Positions 1 to 7,315 are shown, counted from the stretch's first letter. The stretch is 12,007 nucleotides of DNA from Thermoflexales bacterium (GCA_030834835.1 JAUQXD010000868.1:1-12007); one strand, 5' to 3'. Program-made: numbers and translations. The notes: generated by a model not told the origin, from the letters alone.

Positions 1-1
1 T

Positions 2-481
2 GAATATCTGGATGCCTTTGTGGCCGCGCGTTTTCCACGCAGTTCACGGTTGGCGCAGGTGGTGGGCGGCATTCCCGTCACCAACGTCCTGCCCCAAATG
101 GTGACGGACGGTTACCTGTGTGTGGGCGACGCCGCGCATCAAAGCGATCCGATCACGGCGGGCGGCATCGGGCCGGGCATGGTGGGCGGCAGCCTGGCCG
201 GGCAGGTGGCCGTGGAGGCGCTGGCGGCCAATGATGTTTCGGCGAATTTCTTGAAGCTGTACGAACAGCGCTGGGACGAGCGCTTTGGCAAAACCTTCCG
301 GCGTTTACACCGCATCCGGCATGCCATGCTGAAAATTCCCGAAGACAAGTTAAGCGACATCATCCGGCACGCCGCCCAGATCGACGGCCAGGCACACGCG
401 ACGAAAGACCTGCTGCTGATGGTCATGAAGTCACAACCGTCGCTGCTGCTGGAAGTGGTGCCGTACTTTCTGGGGCAGTGA
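2..481 (+). CDS. Geranylgeranyl-reductase-family FAD-dependent oxidoreductase, C-terminal part (5' end outside window)
   Basis: The frame is open from base 2 and ends at TGA 479-481, giving the last 159 residues of a protein whose start lies upstream. The visible part carries GGIPVT, then DGYLCVGDAAHQ and PITAGGIGPGM. This matches the FAD-pyrophosphate-binding GDAA block and following glycine-rich turn of the geranylgeranyl reductase / PHBH-like flavoprotein family. Family members use FAD and a reduced electron donor to saturate isoprenoid double bonds, in archaeal-type lipids, quinones or chlorophyll side chains; the substrate here cannot be told. The last 70 residues form a helical tail (KTFRRLHRIRHAMLK...) like the C-terminal cap of bacterial and archaeal members. 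The nucleotide-binding GxGxxG N-terminus is missing only because the window begins inside the gene. Related aromatic-ring monooxygenases share the GDAA block, so the reductase assignment is probable, not certain. Confidence 0.8.
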   Translation, partial: EYLDAFVAARFPRSSRLAQVVGGIPVTNVLPQMVTDGYLCVGDAAHQSDPITAGGIGPGMVGGSLAGQVAVEALAANDVSANFLKLYEQRWDERFGKTFRRLHRIRHAMLKIPEDKLSDIIRHAAQIDGQAHATKDLLLMVMKSQPSLLLEVVPYFLGQ

Positions 482-484
482 CGT

Positions 485-513
485 TTGACCCACGCCCCCA
501 TTCTCGCTATACT
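485..513 (+). promoter_or_regulatory. Sigma70-like promoter, probably leaderless
   Basis: TTGACC at 485-490 and TATACT at 508-513 are separated by exactly 17 bp. Each box differs from the vegetative consensus by one base. Transcription would start about 7 bases after the -10 box, at 519-521, on or next to the ATG at 521. There is no Shine-Dalgarno sequence in front of that ATG, which fits a leaderless mRNA. The -35 box starts four bases after the stop codon of the preceding gene. Confidence 0.7.
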
Positions 514-520
514 TGCCGCC

Positions 521-1198
521 ATGACATCCACCGTGATCCCCCCAACCGTCGTCCACAAATACTGGCAAGCCGCGCTGTGGCTGGCGCTGTTTACCATCTT
601 CTACAACCTGGCCGAAGGCGGTGTGTCGGTCTACTTCGGCGTGCAGGATGAAACCCTGACCCTCTTTGGCTTCGGCCTCGACTCCTTCATCGAAGTGATG
701 TCGGGGCTGGGCATTCTGGCGATGGTGTTGCGCATCCGCCGCAACCCCGATACGCCGCGTTCTCAATTCGAGCGAACGGCGCTGCGCGTGACCGGCGCCG
801 CCTTCTACTTGCTGGCCGTCGGCCTGGCCGTGACGGCGGTCTACAATCTGTTTACGGCTCATAAGCCCACGACTACGCTGCCCGGCCTGATCATTTCACT
901 GATCTCCATTGCGATGATGTGGGCGCTGGTGCAGGGCAAACGCCGCGTTGGCCGGGCGCTCAACTCCGCGCCCATTCTGGCGGATGCCAATTGCACGCTG
1001 GTCTGCATCTACATGTCGATCGTGCTGCTGATCGCCAGCGTCACGTATCAGCTGACCGGCTTCGGTTTTGTCGACAGCCTGGGCGCGGTCGGCCTGATCT
1101 ATTTCTCCATCAACGAGGGGCGCGAGTCATTTGAAAAAGCCGCCGGCCTGGCCGCCTGCTGCGATGATGATGAAGCGTGTGAAGCGCACGAGACTTGA
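521..1198 (+). CDS. Cation-diffusion-facilitator-like membrane transporter, short form
   Basis: This is a 225-residue protein with about six membrane segments (near 16-36, 46-70, 91-110, 119-137, 158-177, 184-200). The second carries GFGLDSFIEVMSG, aligning with the TM2 metal motif DxxxD of CDF exporters (D54, E58 here). SAPILADANCT before TM5 aligns with the HxxxD motif but has proline 151 where histidine is usual, and keeps D155. The usual cytoplasmic C-terminal domain is absent (CDF proteins are often near 300 residues). Instead the protein ends in a short Cys/Asp-rich tail (C213, C214, C220). It probably moves a divalent metal across the inner membrane, but the altered site makes the ion uncertain. 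ATG 521 is preferred: a TTG at 485 in the same frame lies inside the -35 box. An alternative reading is a CDF relative with a non-transport role. Confidence 0.72.
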   Translation: MTSTVIPPTVVHKYWQAALWLALFTIFYNLAEGGVSVYFGVQDETLTLFGFGLDSFIEVMSGLGILAMVLRIRRNPDTPRSQFERTALRVTGAAFYLLAVGLAVTAVYNLFTAHKPTTTLPGLIISLISIAMMWALVQGKRRVGRALNSAPILADANCTLVCIYMSIVLLIASVTYQLTGFGFVDSLGAVGLIYFSINEGRESFEKAAGLAACCDDDEACEAHET

Positions 1199-1222
1199 TT
1201 CGTAACTGCCTGGCCGTCCAGT

Positions 1223-1437
1223 ACCTCGGAGGTTTTCATTCAGCGATTCTCAATTTGAGTTCTGCAAACAATGCTGGCAGCCGAGCGGGCTCCCACGCCC
1301 GCGAAACCGGCGGCGTGGGAGCCGCCTCTGCTGCCAAAATGAGAATTGCTGGTTTTCATTGACGATCAGGCCTCGCCTGACTGTCCTTCAAGCCTGCCTG
1401 TCAGCCATGCCCGCCAGTCCGTCAAAACCTCCGAGGT
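1223..1437. repeat. Palindromic repeat element with 14-bp terminal inverted repeats, interrupted by a second element
   Basis: ACCTCGGAGGTTTT at 1223-1236 is repeated perfectly in inverted orientation at 1424-1437. Each end is itself an odd palindrome (ACCTC-G-GAGGT). If the inner 110-bp element and one copy of its flanking 10-mer are removed, the remainder is a 95-bp unit. Its arms resume similarity after the ends (GACG next to the left end after CATT; GACG next to the right end on the other strand). A small hairpin, TCAGGC/GCCTGA, lies at 1366-1380. It has no coding capacity and resembles a dispersed palindromic intergenic repeat. Together with the inner element it fills most of the 329-base gap between the transporter and ATPase genes; no gene is supported there. 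Confidence 0.6.
1241..1350. mobile_element. MITE-like 110-bp hairpin element flanked by 10-bp direct repeats
   Basis: GGTTTTCATT occurs at 1231-1240 and identically at 1351-1360, flanking exactly 110 bp. The ends of that 110-bp block are imperfect inverted repeats: AGCGATTCTCAATTT at 1242-1256, against AGCAATTCTCATTTT read on the minus strand from 1350. Inside, GGCAGC (1276-1281) pairs with GCTGCC (1330-1335), and a perfect 12-bp stem pairs 1288-1299 (GGCTCCCACGCC) with 1312-1323 around a 12-base loop. The left arm has about 19 extra bases (1257-1275) without a partner. Terminal inverted repeats plus a flanking direct duplication in a short non-coding segment fit a miniature inverted-repeat transposable element. 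No transposase is visible, so the parent family is unknown. Confidence 0.55.
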
Positions 1438-1470
1438 CTCTCTAAAGCCCGCGCCATTTGGACGTGGGCA

Positions 1471-1479
1471 TGTTATAAT
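1471..1479 (+). promoter_or_regulatory. Extended -10 promoter of the calcium ATPase gene
   Basis: TGTTATAAT contains the extended -10 dinucleotide TG, one base, then a perfect TATAAT at 1474-1479. No convincing -35 box is found 16-18 bp upstream, as expected for extended -10 promoters. Transcription would start near 1486, giving a leader of about 40 bases that contains GGAG at 1517-1520, seven bases before the ATG at 1528. It lies just downstream of the repeat elements at 1223-1437. Confidence 0.6.
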
Positions 1480-1527
1480 CTCGTCGCCCCATCAGGCGGC
1501 AATCAATCTTCTCCATGGAGATGAGTT

Positions 1528-4371
1528 ATGGCCGTAATCGATCCGCAAGTCCCCTGGCACAGCCGACCCATTGAAGAAGTCGCGAAGCAGCTCAAGACCG
1601 AACTGAACAGCGGTCTGTCTTCAGACGAAGCCACCGCGCGGCTGGCTAAGGTCGGGCACAATGAGCTGCGCGAGCGCCCCGCCGTGCCGTACTGGAAGAA
1701 AGTGGTGGCGCAACTCAATTCGTTTGTCGTCATCCTGTTGATCGTCGCCAGCATCGTGTCCGCCATTCTGGGCGACACGGTCGAAGCCGTCGTTATCATG
1801 GCAATCGTCGTGCTCAACGCCATCCTCGGCGTCGTGCAGGAATCGCGCGCGGAAGCGGCCCTGGCCGCCCTGAAAAAGATGGCCGCGCCCGATGCCAACG
1901 TCGTCCGCGACGGGCATCGCCAGCGCATCCCGGCGCGCGACCTGGTGCCCGGCGACGTGGTGTGGCTGGAGGCGGGCAACTTCATCCCGGCCGACCTGCG
2001 CCTGGTTGAATCCGTCAACCTCAAAGTTGAAGAAGCGGCATTGACGGGCGAGAGCATGCCCGTGACCAAGCACGCCAGCGCGCTGGTGGAAGCCGGCAAG
2101 CCGATCGGCGACCGCAAGAACGCTGCCTACATGAGCACGATGGTGACTTACGGGCGCGGCCAGGGCGTCGTCGTGGCGACCGGCATGCAGACGCAGATCG
2201 GCCTGATCGCCGAGATGATCCAATCGTTTGAAGAAGAACCCACGCCGTTGCAGCACAAACTCGATCAACTCGGCAAGATGCTTAGCATCGCCGCGCTGGT
2301 CATCTGTGGTCTGGTGTTTGCGGTGGCCGCGCTGCGCGCCATGTCCGGCGACATGAGCTTTGAAACCGAGACCGGCGGCGCGGCGGCCAATCCCTTTGTC
2401 GAGGCCTTCCTCATCGCCGTCAGCCTCGCCATTGCCGCCGTGCCGGAAGGTCTACCCGCAGTCGTGACGATCAGCCTGGCCCTGGGCATGCGCGAGATGA
2501 TCAAGCGCCACGCGCTCATCCGCAAGTTGTCGGCTGTTGAGACGCTGGGTTCGGCCACGGCCATTTGCTCCGACAAGACCGGCACGCTGACACAGAACGA
2601 GATGACCGTCACCAAATTGTGGGTGCATCACGCGGATTTCGACGTGACGGGGCAGGGTTACCAGCCCGATGGCGTGTTCCAGCGTAACGGCAAATCGATC
2701 GATATTGACGACGATCGCGAAGCCGGGCCGCTGCTGTTGATCGGTGCGCTCGTCAACGATGCGGTGTTGGAACAGGTCGGCGAGACTGAAGACCGCGCCT
2801 CGTATCGCATGGTGGGCGATCCGACCGAAGGGTCGTTGATCGTCGCGGCAGCCAAGGCGGGCCTGTGGCGCAGCAAACTGGAAGAGAAACTGCCGCGCGT
2901 GGCCGAGATTCCCTTTGACGCCGATCGTAAGCGCATGACCACCATTCACGAACTGCGCGATGTGGACGACGACGATGCCACGCCGTTCCGCGCGGATGAG
3001 AAGGGTTACTTCGTGTGTGTGAAGGGCGCGCCCGATCTGGTGCTTGAGCACTGCACGCATTTGCTGCATCGTAAAGGCCCCGCGCCGCTCACCGATCAAC
3101 AACGCCAGAAGATCATGGAAGCGAATTCGGGCATGGCGTCGCAGGCGCTGCGTGTGCTGGGCGTGGCCTATCGCCGCATCGATCGGCTGCCGCCCGCTGA
3201 AGAAATCACCGTCGACAACATCGAGCACGATCTGGTCTTCGTCGGCCTGGCAGGCATGATCGATCCGGCGCGGCCCGAAGTGAAACCCGCCGTCGCCAAA
3301 GCGCGGCACGCCGGCATCCGCACCGTCATGGTTACCGGCGACTATCCCGACACCGCTCGCGCCATCGCCGCCCAGATTGGCTTGCTGCGTGATCCCAAAC
3401 ACGGCGGCGGCAAAGTCCTGACAGGCGCGGAACTGGATGCACTGCCCGTCGACGCGCTGGTCAATGAAATCGATCAGGTGGATGTGTTTGCGCGCGTCAG
3501 CCCGGAGCACAAAGTCCGCATCGTCGAAGCCTTCCGCAAGCGCGGCCACATCGTGGCGATGACGGGTGACGGCGTCAACGACGCGCCCGCCCTCAAGCGC
3601 GCCGACATCGGCGTGGCGATGGGCATCACCGGCACCGACGTGTCGAAAGAAACTGCGGACATGGTGCTGACCGACGACAACTATGTGTCGATCGTGAGCG
3701 CGGTCGAGCAGGGGCGCATCATCTATGCCAACATCCGCAAGTTTGTGTTTTACCTGCTGTCGTGCAACGTCGCGGAGATCGCCATCATCTTCATCGCGGC
3801 GTTGGTCGGCTGGCCCACGCCGTTGACGCCCATTCAACTGCTGTGGCTCAACCTGTTGACGGACGGCGCGCCCGCGCTGGCGCTGGGCATGGAGAAGGGC
3901 GATCCCGATACGATGGATCGGCCGCCGCGCCCGCCGTTCGAAGCGATCGTCAATCGTGTCATGACGATCCGCATCGGCATCATGACGGTGGCCGTAACCG
4001 CCGCAGTGCTGATCGCGTTCCGCTACGGCATGAATGCGCACGGCGTCGATCTGGCCGAAACGATGGCCTTTGTCACGCTGGCCTTTGCCGAACTCCCGAT
4101 CGCGTACACCACCCGATCGGAACGCTTCCCGCTCTTCAAACTCGGCGTGTTCAGCAATAAATGGATGCAACGCGCGGTCGGGCTGTCGATCGTGCTGGTA
4201 CTGGCCGTCGTTTACGTGCCGTTCCTGCAAGGGCCGTTCAACACTGTGCCGTTGACGCTGGAACACTGGGCGGTGGTGCTGCCGCTGGCCTTCTTCCCGG
4301 CTGCAGTCGCCGAAGTGACCAAGCTGGTGATGCGCCGCAGCGAAAAGCGAATCAGCGAACCGGCGGGTTAA
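1528..4371 (+). CDS. Calcium-transporting P-type ATPase (P2A/SERCA-like)
   Basis: This 947-residue protein has the complete P2 ATPase layout. There is an N-terminal cation-ATPase domain, actuator loop TGES (173-176), TM4 motif PEGLP (306-310), phosphorylated Asp 349 in DKTGTLT, and nucleotide-domain KGAPD (499-503). TGD (603-605) and the hinge TGDGVNDAP (679-687) follow, then six C-terminal helices. By alignment with the rabbit SERCA calcium sites, all main ligands are present: E307 in PEGLP, N747 and E750 in CNVAEI, N775, T778 and D779 in NLLTDG, and E855 in FAELP. It should therefore use ATP to expel Ca2+ from the cytoplasm, perhaps two ions per cycle. Length and domains are normal, with no break. 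ATG 1528 is preceded by GGAG at 1517-1520 and an extended -10 promoter. It appears to be transcribed alone. Manganese or mixed Ca/Mn transport is possible. Confidence 0.95.
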   Translation: MAVIDPQVPWHSRPIEEVAKQLKTELNSGLSSDEATARLAKVGHNELRERPAVPYWKKVVAQLNSFVVILLIVASIVSAILGDTVEAVVIMAIVVLNAILGVVQESRAEAALAALKKMAAPDANVVRDGHRQRIPARDLVPGDVVWLEAGNFIPADLRLVESVNLKVEEAALTGESMPVTKHASALVEAGKPIGDRKNAAYMSTMVTYGRGQGVVVATGMQTQIGLIAEMIQSFEEEPTPLQHKLDQLGKMLSIAALVICGLVFAVAALRAMSGDMSFETETGGAAANPFVEAFLIAVSLAIAAVPEGLPAVVTISLALGMREMIKRHALIRKLSAVETLGSATAICSDKTGTLTQNEMTVTKLWVHHADFDVTGQGYQPDGVFQRNGKSIDIDDDREAGPLLLIGALVNDAVLEQVGETEDRASYRMVGDPTEGSLIVAAAKAGLWRSKLEEKLPRVAEIPFDADRKRMTTIHELRDVDDDDATPFRADEKGYFVCVKGAPDLVLEHCTHLLHRKGPAPLTDQQRQKIMEANSGMASQALRVLGVAYRRIDRLPPAEEITVDNIEHDLVFVGLAGMIDPARPEVKPAVAKARHAGIRTVMVTGDYPDTARAIAAQIGLLRDPKHGGGKVLTGAELDALPVDALVNEIDQVDVFARVSPEHKVRIVEAFRKRGHIVAMTGDGVNDAPALKRADIGVAMGITGTDVSKETADMVLTDDNYVSIVSAVEQGRIIYANIRKFVFYLLSCNVAEIAIIFIAALVGWPTPLTPIQLLWLNLLTDGAPALALGMEKGDPDTMDRPPRPPFEAIVNRVMTIRIGIMTVAVTAAVLIAFRYGMNAHGVDLAETMAFVTLAFAELPIAYTTRSERFPLFKLGVFSNKWMQRAVGLSIVLVLAVVYVPFLQGPFNTVPLTLEHWAVVLPLAFFPAAVAEVTKLVMRRSEKRISEPAG

Positions 4372-4405
4372 CGAAGCAGCGATAAAGCAAATCAGTGAAC
4401 AAGCG

Positions 4406-4456
4406 CGCGAGGCTTCAATCGAAGGGTGCAGCATGGCCGGCGGTTGAAGCCTCGCG
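4406..4456. terminator. Strong inverted repeat after the ATPase gene, possible terminator
   Basis: CGCGAGGCTTCAA at 4406-4418 pairs perfectly with 4444-4456. The stem can extend inward by a G-T and two G-C pairs to 16 bp around a 19-base loop. It lies 34 bases after the ATPase stop and before the glycosyltransferase gene. There is no U-run after it, so it is either a non-canonical terminator or a dispersed inverted repeat. Confidence 0.45.
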
Positions 4457-4465
4457 GCGTTCACA

Positions 4466-4530
4466 TGTCATTCCGAAGGCGCCCGCAACGTGTCATTCCG
4501 AAGGAGCGTTCTTTTCCGCGACTGAGGAAT
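4466..4530. repeat. Short dispersed-type repeat with two copies of TGTCATTCCGAAGG
   Basis: TGTCATTCCGAAGG occurs at 4466-4479 and again at 4491-4504, a 25-base spacing. The second copy continues into a segment ending GAGGAAT (4524-4530), whose GGAAT can pair with ATTCC at 4495-4499. This word pattern (GTCATTCCGA... GAGGAATCT) is familiar as a bacterial intergenic repeat that is often mis-annotated as a small protein. The 208-base gap 4372-4579 holds this repeat and the inverted repeat at 4406-4456; no gene is supported in it. Confidence 0.55.
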
Positions 4531-4579
4531 CTCTGGCGCGGCCCGAAAGTGACGCGGCCGGTTTAGTGGATCGAACTTC

Positions 4580-6604
4580 ATGACCATGCTTGCGCGATTG
4601 TCGCGCCTCTCCGATCGAACGTGGGTCGTCCTCTTCAGTCTGGCCGCGCTGCTGGCGCGCTTGCCCTATCTCGCGTTGATCCCCTATTTTGAAGACGAGA
4701 CGCTGGAGACGGTTATCGCGTTGAAAGTGTGGCCAGGCGGGCAGCTGATCGCCGTCGGCTGGGACAATTACATCGGTCCGCTGTTCCACTATCTGCTGGC
4801 GTTGCTGTTTGGCACGCTCGGACCTGATCCGGCTTTGCCGCGCGTGGTGGTGGCCGTGTTCGGCGCGTTGACTGTTGGCGCGACATATGCCCTGGCGCGC
4901 GTGTTGGGCCTGGGCAAGTTTGCCGGCGTCATCGCCGCGCTGCTGATGCTGACCAATCCCCCGCACATTTTGATCAACAGCCACATCGCGTGGTCGAATT
5001 GCGCCGCGAGTCTGTTTACCACGCTGTTGCTGTTGACGCTGGCGCTGGCCGTCAAACACAGTCAGCCGCGCTGGCTGCTGGCGTCGGGCGTGCTGGCGGG
5101 CGTGTCCATGCAGTTTCACCCGGTGTCGATCCTCATCATCATCGGTGCGGTCGTGTGGTTCATCGGCGATAGGGAGGCGCGGAAGTACCTGCGCACCCGC
5201 TGGCCGTATCTGGCGGCGATTCTGGCGATAGTCTGCTACAGCAACGTAATTGTCAGCAACCTGCAATCGGGGCTGTACGGCGTGGCCGAAGCGCAGAGCC
5301 GATCGTACATCTGGCAGCTCAGCCCGTCGCTGGAGGTTTACCTTCAGAATCTCGGCCGATTGATCCTGCAATTGCTGCGCGCCATCGCCGGTGAATTGAG
5401 CGACGTGGAAACGTGGCAGGCGCTGATTGGCTGGCCGTTGATCTATGCCGCGTGGCTGGTCGCGGGTGTGATCTATGCCGGTCGCTCGCGTCTCATGCTT
5501 CGCATGCCGCTGTGGATCGTCGGCGCGTTGATCGTGTTTATGCCGCTCGTCAGCAATCATTATGGCACGCTGATCACCACGCGGCTGACGAATCAGTTCT
5601 TGCCTTTGATGTTTGTGGTGATGGGGGCGGTGGCGGCGGCCATCATCGATTGGACCAGACGACAGACTGTACTGCGTACTGCGTACTACGTAGTAGTGAC
5701 CGCTGTCGTTATTGGCGCAGTGTTTCCACTCGTGCCGCTGTTCAATTATTATCAACAGCGCGTGGAACAGGGCCGCACCAATGCAGAATTCTTTCCCTTT
5801 GTGGAAACGCTTGAAAAACAGGCCAACGGCGCGCCGATCTATCTCAGCACCACCGTCGGCGAACTGCGGCTCGGCGGCTCGGGCAACGTCAACTACGTAC
5901 TCGACATCATGCTCAGCCTGGCGCAGACGCCGCATGCTGTGCTGCCGCCCGCGCAGATTTTGGAGAATCTCATCGCGCAGCCGGGCCGCGCGCTGTTGGC
6001 GCTGCATGACAAAGACCTCGATCTATTGCGGCAGTTCATTCCATTTCAGCGTGTGCCGACACCGGTGGATGAGGCAACTTCGAAACGCGGCTATGGCCTG
6101 TATGAAGTGTCCGCCGATGCGCGCGTCACCAAACCCGATTTCGTGTTCGCGCCGACGAGTTCGGCTTTGCAGCCACAGCACATCATCAGCGCCAACTTCG
6201 AAGGCAGGCTGGAGTTGTGGGGTTACGATCTGGCTTCGACCACGGTTCATCCCGGCGATCAAATCCGGTTGACGGTCTACTGGCGCGCCTTGCAGCCAAT
6301 GGATTTTGTCTATACCGGCTTCGCGCAGGTGATCGGATCGATCAATCCGGCGACGAATAATCCGCTGTGGGGGCAGGACGATCACGAACTGGGGCGCGGC
6401 CTGTATCGCACGTTGATCTGGCGGCCGGGCGAAATCATCGTGGAAGCGTACACGCTCTCGATCGATGCCGCCGCGTCGATCGGGTCGTATCAACTCGTCG
6501 TCGGCGCGTACGATCCGAACCTCGTGCGCTTGAAGCAGTTCGATCCAAACGGCGCGCCGCTGGACGACAAGATGATCTTGAGCGATGTCAGCGTGACTCG
6601 TTGA
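4580..6604 (+). CDS. GT39-type (ArnT/PMT-like) membrane glycosyltransferase with C-terminal soluble domain
   Basis: This is a 674-residue GT-C fold protein. About eleven to twelve membrane helices run from residue 14 to 388. The first outward loop carries FEDET (37-41), the acidic site expected for the catalytic Asp of lipid-phosphate-sugar-dependent transferases. A second loop has HIAWSN (135-140). Residues 390-510 form an extracytoplasmic region. Residues 535-670 (LELWGYDLA, GDQIRLTVYWRA, LWGQDD, WRPGEII, GSYQLVVGAYDP) form a beta-rich domain often fused to such enzymes in Chloroflexota. The likely role is moving a sugar from a polyprenyl carrier to an envelope acceptor; donor and acceptor are unknown. 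ATG 4580 (or 4586, same frame) is the start; no clear ribosome site is seen. A heptamer repeat lies within codons 363-372, at the start of the last membrane helix. The 3' end overlaps the convergent minus-strand gene by 17 bp. Confidence 0.85.
   Translation: MTMLARLSRLSDRTWVVLFSLAALLARLPYLALIPYFEDETLETVIALKVWPGGQLIAVGWDNYIGPLFHYLLALLFGTLGPDPALPRVVVAVFGALTVGATYALARVLGLGKFAGVIAALLMLTNPPHILINSHIAWSNCAASLFTTLLLLTLALAVKHSQPRWLLASGVLAGVSMQFHPVSILIIIGAVVWFIGDREARKYLRTRWPYLAAILAIVCYSNVIVSNLQSGLYGVAEAQSRSYIWQLSPSLEVYLQNLGRLILQLLRAIAGELSDVETWQALIGWPLIYAAWLVAGVIYAGRSRLMLRMPLWIVGALIVFMPLVSNHYGTLITTRLTNQFLPLMFVVMGAVAAAIIDWTRRQTVLRTAYYVVVTAVVIGAVFPLVPLFNYYQQRVEQGRTNAEFFPFVETLEKQANGAPIYLSTTVGELRLGGSGNVNYVLDIMLSLAQTPHAVLPPAQILENLIAQPGRALLALHDKDLDLLRQFIPFQRVPTPVDEATSKRGYGLYEVSADARVTKPDFVFAPTSSALQPQHIISANFEGRLELWGYDLASTTVHPGDQIRLTVYWRALQPMDFVYTGFAQVIGSINPATNNPLWGQDDHELGRGLYRTLIWRPGEIIVEAYTLSIDAAASIGSYQLVVGAYDPNLVRLKQFDPNGAPLDDKMILSDVSVTR
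5668..5695 (+). repeat. Heptamer array A, inside the glycosyltransferase gene
   Basis: There are four consecutive 7-bp units: TGTACTG and CGTACTG, then CGTACTA and CGTAGTA. The last two form a 12-bp perfect palindrome, TACTACGTAGTA (5684-5695). The 11-mer GCGTACTGCGT (5674-5684) also occurs, inverted, in arrays B and C. The array is read in frame as part of the glycosyltransferase (about residues 363-372, TVLRTAYYVV) without disturbing the frame. Confidence 0.6.
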
Positions 6605-7301
6605 CGATCAGCGCTGAAGCCTTGAAGCGCCGCTCGCACAGCTGGCGGATTTTGCCGATCACCTCGAAGATGGGCACGGCCATCAACAGTAAGGCGCTCA
6701 CAAACAACAGCCAGTTGAATTGAACAGGCAGAGCGGCCCGTACCGCGCTAACACCCTGCGGCGCGACGCGAAGCGCATCAGCCATGAAGACATACAGCGC
6801 CAGCAGTACCCCGCTGAGATTGAGCAGCCACGCTTTCCGGCCGGGCCAGATCGGTCGATCGAGCCGATCGAATTGGCTGACCAGCGTCCCGCCGCTGATA
6901 AGCAGCAGCGCGATCAACACCGGCGACAGCACCGGCCCCCACCACGGCAGCGGAATCAAAAACAGCACATCCCAATCCATGATCGAGCGCGGCCAGCCGG
7001 TGATAATCGCGAGGAAGATGTAGTAGAACATGTCCCACACACCAAACGCGATCATCGCGTAGGCCAGGCGGCTGCGCCATGTGCGACCTGCCAACAGGCC
7101 GACGGTCAGCAACATGATCAGCGTTGCGGCCTCACGCACGATCTCGGTTTGGCCCAGACCCACCGACACCGGCAGGGGCGTCGCCTGATGGGGCTCGATG
7201 CGGCTCACCAGCGTGCGCAGATAAACGACGGTGGCGGATTCCATCCACGCCATGGCGCTGGCAAAGATCATGACAATGAACCAACGAGTTCGTTCGCGCA
7301 T
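6588..7301 (-). CDS. Conserved-looking polytopic membrane protein, function unknown
   Basis: This is a 237-residue, strongly hydrophobic protein with about six membrane helices (near 7-29, 55-72, 77-103, 112-140, 157-176, 195-213). Polar and aromatic residues within the membrane part look conserved in style: AWMESATVVYLR (18-29), FGVWDMFYYIF (86-96), WDVLFLIPLPWWGP (110-123). I recall similar uncharacterised integral membrane proteins in several phyla but cannot name a function. ATG at 7301 is preceded by AGGAAAG (7311-7305), a close but usable ribosome site. It begins 14 bases after the lipoprotein gene stop, so it is probably the last gene of the minus-strand operon. Its stop lies 17 bp inside the 3' end of the convergent glycosyltransferase gene, leaving no room for a separate bidirectional terminator. 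Confidence 0.75.
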   Translation of the reverse strand: MRERTRWFIVMIFASAMAWMESATVVYLRTLVSRIEPHQATPLPVSVGLGQTEIVREAATLIMLLTVGLLAGRTWRSRLAYAMIAFGVWDMFYYIFLAIITGWPRSIMDWDVLFLIPLPWWGPVLSPVLIALLLISGGTLVSQFDRLDRPIWPGRKAWLLNLSGVLLALYVFMADALRVAPQGVSAVRAALPVQFNWLLFVSALLLMAVPIFEVIGKIRQLCERRFKASALIVNESR

Positions 7302-7315
7302 ATGCTTTCCTGTTT

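Noticed and set aside
485..520. TTG start at 485 for the CDF-like gene
   Set aside because: The codon overlaps the -35 box of a strong promoter whose transcript would start at about 520, and the extra 12 residues have no support.
1480..1527. Metal riboswitch in front of the calcium ATPase
   Set aside because: The predicted leader is only about 40 bases, too short for a yybP-ykoY-type or similar aptamer, and no conserved fold is visible.
1346..1537. 63-residue plus-strand frame before the ATPase
   Set aside because: It is translated from the palindromic repeat and runs over the ATPase start; the promoter and ribosome site belong to the ATPase.
2452..4464. 670-residue open frame on the minus strand opposite the calcium ATPase
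   Set aside because: It is His/Arg/Asp/Gln-rich with no motif, lies entirely opposite an unquestionable ATPase gene, and is the expected by-product of GC-rich codon bias.
4395..4583. 62-residue plus-strand frame between the ATPase and glycosyltransferase
   Set aside because: It is built from the inverted repeat and the TGTCATTCCGAAGG repeat, whose translation (CHSEGAFFSATEES) is a familiar spurious small protein.
4493..6007. 504-residue open frame on the minus strand opposite the glycosyltransferase
   Set aside because: It has low-complexity Gln/Arg/His composition and is antisense to a gene with clear membrane helices and family motifs.
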